A DNA stretch of 64,000 nt, taken from assembly GCA_009760855.2 (NCBI GenBank), contig WPIO01000144.1, forward strand, positions 287,501 to 351,500, in the 5' to 3' direction. Origin of the DNA: Cristatella mucedo. Lineage: Eukaryota; Bryozoa; Phylactolaemata; Cristatellidae. Shown piece by piece: positions 59,508 to 64,000 of the stretch. Within the stretch, counting starts at the first letter, position 1. Each line of letters opens with the position of its first letter. The notes beneath the pieces were generated by a model that made no database searches, was not told the DNA's origin, and was given only the letters and a program-made list of their open reading frames with translations. The position numbers were made by a program, and so were the translations under genes.

Positions 59508-60319
59508 AGCCGCCGCCGCAAGATGAGGCGGCTTGTCGCCCGGCGGTCGGCCCCGGGCGGGTCGCATGGAGCACGGTTGAGCCGCCGAACAGGTGCGCGG
59601 TCGGAGTTGCGTAAGCTGGGCCTATGGCGAATCGGAGAGCGGAGAGAGACAGACAGACAGACGGACAAACAAAATGAGATACAGAGTCGGAGAGAGAGAG
59701 AGACAGCGACGCAAGGACGGTCGGCGCGAACTCGGCAGCTACACTAATCACTGCCTCAGCGCCGGCAGGCCGACGCCGCGAGCCAGCTTCCGGTCCGCAG
59801 CTACCCGACTCGTCGCGCGCGGCGGCGCCGCTGCTGCTGTCGCCGCCGCCACGGTTGTGCGGCGGCGGAAAGCGGCGGGCTGCGGCGCCGCTGCAGGCTG
59901 CTCCGCGGCTCGCTCCCACGCGCCGCCGCCGCGACGCACTCGCTCGCCCGCCGGCACCCGCAGGCCAAAGCGTACAGGTGCGGCGATGCCGGCGTCAGAG
60001 CCGGGGGCGGCCTGGCGGACTGCAGCATCCGGCAGGTGCTCGCGGAAATGCATCTCTAGCGTCATCATCATCGGCTAGGGTCAGCTCCGCCCGAAGCAGC
60101 GGCTAGTAGTGTCAACGGCGGCGGTCCGAGAGAGGATTGGCGCAGGGGTGCGCGGAGGCGTCGTCGAAGGTGCACAGCTCGCGCGCACGTGCATCGAACT
60201 CGGCGCTCGCCCGGACGCGCGAGCGGCGACACTTCCGGCCGCTGCGCCTATCGGCAAACTTCACTGACGTGCGCCGTAAACTTAGAGTGAATTAAAAGAC
60301 TTTTCCTTACGGCCAAGTA

Positions 60320-60625
60320 CGATAGTGATAATAAGACGCTTGTACTGAACTCTGACCCTGTGAGAATAAATCTCTTTCTAGGCACTTTGCATATGCTGGG
60401 AAGACAGCGTGCCACTGAACAATGATAGCATGAATAGTGTCAGCATGCGTAAGCACACACTAAGGACGAGTCACGCCGAAGGAGCTATTGCTGTGAGGAA
60501 CCGGTGGGGTTTCAACTTCTTTTTGAATTTCGTCACATCGTGGGATGGCGCGACATCGGTCGGGATTGAGGTTCCTGGTTCTGTGTGTTACTTGCGCGAG
60601 CATACACGGTCTGCGGCGCCAAGAC
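60320..60625 (-). mobile_element. LINE 3' end upstream of notum
   Basis: Minus-strand diverged copy. The CAGCATGCGTAAGCA and GGACGAGTCAC segments are clear; the coding end is broken. Confidence 0.7.
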
Positions 60626-60894
60626 GACGACTTACTATTCTACGGAAAGAGATCACGATGACTTTGTATCTTTGCAGCGGAAGCGTTCGCAAAATCGTTC
60701 GCAGCCTCGACACCGCAGGTGCGTGTAAGCGCTGCAAGCAGGGTGCAGCGGCGTTAGCGCGTCCGGACAGAAGTCGTGGCTGCTCGTAGTAGTGGAGCAC
60801 TCGTGGCTGAGAGACACCGTATCAGGCGACATGCAACACGTGCCGGTGTAGCTCTGAGCTTTAGAATCATCGTAGACGACTTGTAGATGTAAGA

Positions 60895-61235
60895 AGAGAG
60901 AGAGGGGGAGAGAGAGCAAGTGAGAGAGAGAGGGAGGGAAAGAGAGAGGGGAGAAGGAAGAGAGAGTGAGAGAGGGAGAAGGAGTAAAGAAAGAAGTAAG
61001 AGACAGTGAATTTGAGGGCGAGAGAGAGAGGGAGTGAGATCAGAGACGAAAAGAGGGAGAGAAAGAGAGAGAGAGAGAGAGAGGGATCAGAGATAAAGAG
61101 AGAGTGAGAGGGAGGGAGAGAGAGAGAGAGAGGGATCAGAGATAAAGAGAGAGTGAGAGGGAGGGAGAGAGGGGTGAGTGAGATTGGAGATAAAAATAGG
61201 AAGAGAGAAAAAAGAGAGAATGAGATGCAGAGAGT
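60895..61235 (+). repeat. GA-rich tract with internal duplication
   Basis: About 340 bp of purine-rich sequence. A block of about 50 bp (GGGATCAGAGATAAAGAGAG) occurs twice at 61083 and 61133. Confidence 0.9.
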
Positions 61236-61250
61236 CAGACAGACAGACGG

Positions 61251-61849
61251 AGTAAAAGCCCAGCAGAAAGCTGCGACATTGGAAGGAACGACGCCAAAAG
61301 CAAACGACAGTCAACTCACTAATCACCGCTTGCATTCATCACGATCTTGGCAATAGATTACGACGCATCCGATGATTGCAATTTATTATAACTCAGGAAC
61401 CACTGACAGTTTCTATCGCCAGTCAAGATCGGGCTGATTTAACATGCAAAATCTTTACTTCAGAGCTTCACTGCGCTTGCTCGCGAGCGGCGCAGTGAGC
61501 GCTTCGCGCGGGGGGGGGGGTATCCGGCGCCAGATAGGCTGCGCTAGGTACCCGGCTCGTGGTGCTACGTACCGAGTCTCCCCTCACCTACTCCTAGTGG
61601 TGAACCCAGAGGGCGGAAGGGGGTGCATTTGTGCCCCGAAGCGGGGGGGGGGGGGCTTCGACCTGCGTGCGCGCACCCCTCCCGGCTGCCACAGCCGTGC
61701 GATGAGAATTTTTTTCGACGCGGTTATGGCGGAAAAGTGCTTCTTGTTGTGCAAACACGATTACCATTCACAGGTGTGAAGCCGTTGCGGCAAGGCAGTG
61801 CAATTAGAATCCCTCCGATGGCCGGCTTCAAAATGACCGCCATGTTATT
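61251..61849. other. No gene seen
   Basis: Contains G10 and G12 runs at 61510 and 61641; open frames across them are not convincing. Confidence 0.5.
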
Positions 61850-64000
61850 CTTTCCGGTCCGGCGGAGCGGCTGGGAATCGCTCGCAGTGGGTCGCTCGCG
61901 CACCGAGCCGCCGCCCTGCTCCGGCCAATCCCGCCGCCGGCGGCGCCGACGCTTTTTACAGCGCTCTCCTCAGCGGTGGAGGCGGCGGCAGCAGCAGCGC
62001 TGGCGGTCGGCCGTCCTGAGTGCAGCCGTCCTTTCCTTTGTTCGTCTCAAGCCACCGACCCAATCCATTCTTCAGTCCCCTTCCCCGGTTCTTCGCGCAC
62101 CCACCCTCTTTCCACCCACGCGGCTGCCCTCGACGACGAGGCGGCGACGCAGCAGAGCAGGCTGCAGTCGAGCGAGCAAGCGAGCTCGCATACTTCCGTC
62201 GGCTTCTGAGAGCGCATGGCGGCGCCGCCTGGGCGAGACGCGGCGGCTGCGCCAGCCCCGCGGCGGGCCGGCGATTCCGCCCGCTCTCGCGCCAGCCGGA
62301 CCGACTCCATTAGCGTTACGCAATTAATGGCGGCCATAAAATGAGCCGGTTCGCCGGTCGCCTGCGGCCGCTGCGTCGCCTGCGCCCCGTCAGATCTTCC
62401 TGAGCGCCCGATACCCGGCGCCGTTGGGATGGTGTACGCCGCCGCCGCCGCCGCCCTCGAGTCGGGTCCGACCGTCGGCAGCAGCCGCCGCCGCCGTCGC
62501 GGCAACAGTCGCGCCGCCGCCCCACCTCGGCCGCGGCTCCGATCGCAAGGTCTCCCCCTGCTCGGCGGCGTGCGGCGGTCGATGCGCAGAGGCCACTCCG
62601 GCGCGCTTCGACCGATCGAGGCAGCGGTCAGCGAGCGCGATCCTCCGGTGAATTGGAAAAAAAGTTCGGTAGCGGATGCAGACAAAGAATTAGACGCAGC
62701 GCCGAGTCGATTCAACTCCGCCTCGACGGCGGCGTCCGTCGCTTCCGGGCTCGCGCATGCGCGCGCTGAAAAGGCTCGCGATCGTAGGAGCGGAGGCCCA
62801 GCGACGCTCGAGCGGCGTCGGGCTCGAGCGGCGTCGGGGCGCTACCCTGCTCGTCTGATCCCTGCGCGCACGCTCGTCTGATCCCCCCCCCCCGCCTCCG
62901 GAGGTCTGCCGCCGCAGCCGCTTGGGGCCGCTGCTTTTAAATGTCCAGGGGCATGCGGGCTTCAAGGTCAGGGCGCGGTCGCCAGCTCTGCCCGGTTATC
63001 GAAATGGTCCGTCCGTCACAGGCTACGCTCACTAGATCAGATTAAGAAGGAGCGACGCGTGTGCAGACCTGACCTGCTCGCGTTACGCCAAACGCGGTCG
63101 CGGTCAGAGCGCCCGCCGCGTGCGAAGAGCAGCCAGCGCTATACGCGGCGCCGAACGCGCGCGGAAGTGCAAGCGGACATCGCCTGCATTCGATGCGCGC
63201 CGGTGCGCACGCGTGCGTGACCGCGGCGACGCGCGACTCGCTTTGAAGCGACGAAAAGCTCGGCGAGCAGCGAAGACTCGCCGATCGATCGATTTGCCGA
63301 TCGATGATTGATCGCCGATTCAAGACTGCCGATCGGTCGCCAGATTGGACTCACTTCGGCTTTCGGCTTCTCTCCTTATGTGGCGCAGGAGGCCGAGTTG
63401 GAAGTCGTAAATCAATCGGCGAGCATAAACGCTAATGGCGCGGCTTCAAGAGCCCGCAGCCCATCGCGGCTATTTCTCGGGCAGCGGCCCGTCCAGTTCA
63501 AAGTCAGCGGCTGCATCGGCGAAGCTCGGAAGGTCGTAAACCGCGAGGCATGCGGAGCGGCGCGGCTCGACGGTGGCTGAGCCGCGGCTCGGCGAACTTC
63601 GCCTCTCCGCCTGCGTCTCTCTCGCTCGCTCGCTCGCTCGCTCTCATGCTAGCGTTCTCGCTCGCTCTCATGCTTAGGACAGGCCGCTCGCAGTGGCGTC
63701 CGCGGCCGCGCCTCGGCGGAGCGAACGAGCGAGCCTCTCGAGCGTCGATGCCCGGCGCGGCGGCCGCGGTCCAGACTCACGCGATCCGTCTTACGTCGCG
63801 GACGTCGAAACCGAGGCGACCGCGCGGCCCCGCCTTTTCGACCGGCCGGCCGGCCGGCCGGCGCCGACCTCCCATCGTCGAGCCAGTGCATCGACTTAGA
63901 GGCTCATCGTCGCTCGCTCGCGGGTCTGTCGATTCTATTGCCTCCGCTTCCGCCTACGCGAAATACTTCGTCGCCATCTTCTCTTCCGATTCGGAAGTTG
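61850..64000. other. CpG-rich block at window end
   Basis: GC-rich to the last base, with CCG runs near 62435 and 62490 and CGCT repeats near 63620. No family motif in any frame. It may belong to the promoter of a gene beyond the window. Confidence 0.5.

Larger units (their letters stand above)
55200..60280. promoter_or_regulatory. CpG-rich block around notum exon 1
   Basis: A GC- and CpG-dense region covering notum exon 1 and about 3.7 kb upstream of it. No TATA box is evident near the start. It contains CCG and CG repeats and many overlapping open frames without family resemblance, which I take as compositional artefacts. It is the likely promoter and proximal regulatory region of notum. 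A divergent plus-strand first exon cannot be excluded. Confidence 0.6.

Noticed and set aside
59188-59919. 243-codon minus-strand frame with poly-Gly
   Set aside because: The Gly run is the CCG repeat; overlapping frames are open on both strands.

Overview
The window is nuclear DNA of an animal, most likely an invertebrate; I cannot fix the phylum. The evidence is a split gene with canonical GT-AG introns, tRNA-derived SINEs, many 5'-truncated non-LTR retrotransposon copies, abundant microsatellites, and long CpG-rich blocks with CCG repeats. There are no operons, bacterial-style genes, CRISPR arrays or insertion sequences.

One protein-coding gene can be reconstructed with confidence: a homologue of NOTUM, the secreted carboxylesterase that removes the palmitoleate group from Wnt proteins. 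It lies on the minus strand, with its start codon at 56579 and its stop at 40982. I place 13 coding exons whose splice phases all agree and which sum to 1818 nt (605 aa). The catalytic Ser232, Asp338 and His397 are present. The first exon encodes a signal peptide and sits in a CpG-rich block (about 55.2-60.3 kb). That block holds two copies of an optimal TCF/LEF nonamer, which would fit the known feedback control of Notum by Wnt. The gene carries an extra Arg/Ser-rich exon between the His region and the C-terminal Cys motif.

Layout: 1-8 kb is gene-poor DNA with CT and GT microsatellites, retroelement scraps and a GC-rich patch. 8.37-10.91 kb is an almost pure polypyrimidine tract of about 2.5 kb. 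11-21 kb holds tRNA-SINEs, retroelement copies and small tandem repeats. 21.3-24.3 kb is CpG-rich without a recognised gene. 24.3-36.7 kb alternates retroelement copies with CpG-rich blocks (26.0-27.2, 28.1-28.5, 30.4-31.4 kb). 37.6-39.8 kb holds the longest copy of the main LINE, with decayed endonuclease and reverse transcriptase. 40-57 kb is notum with repeat-filled introns. 57-64 kb is CpG-rich with a 27-unit CCG repeat, one LINE end and a GA-rich tract.

The dispersed repeats fall into a few families: an L2/CR1-like LINE ending in (ATT)n, a second non-LTR element, a tRNA-SINE of about 170 bp, and a second SINE whose tail resembles the LINE 3' end. Most long open frames in the window are artefacts of simple or GC-rich sequence.
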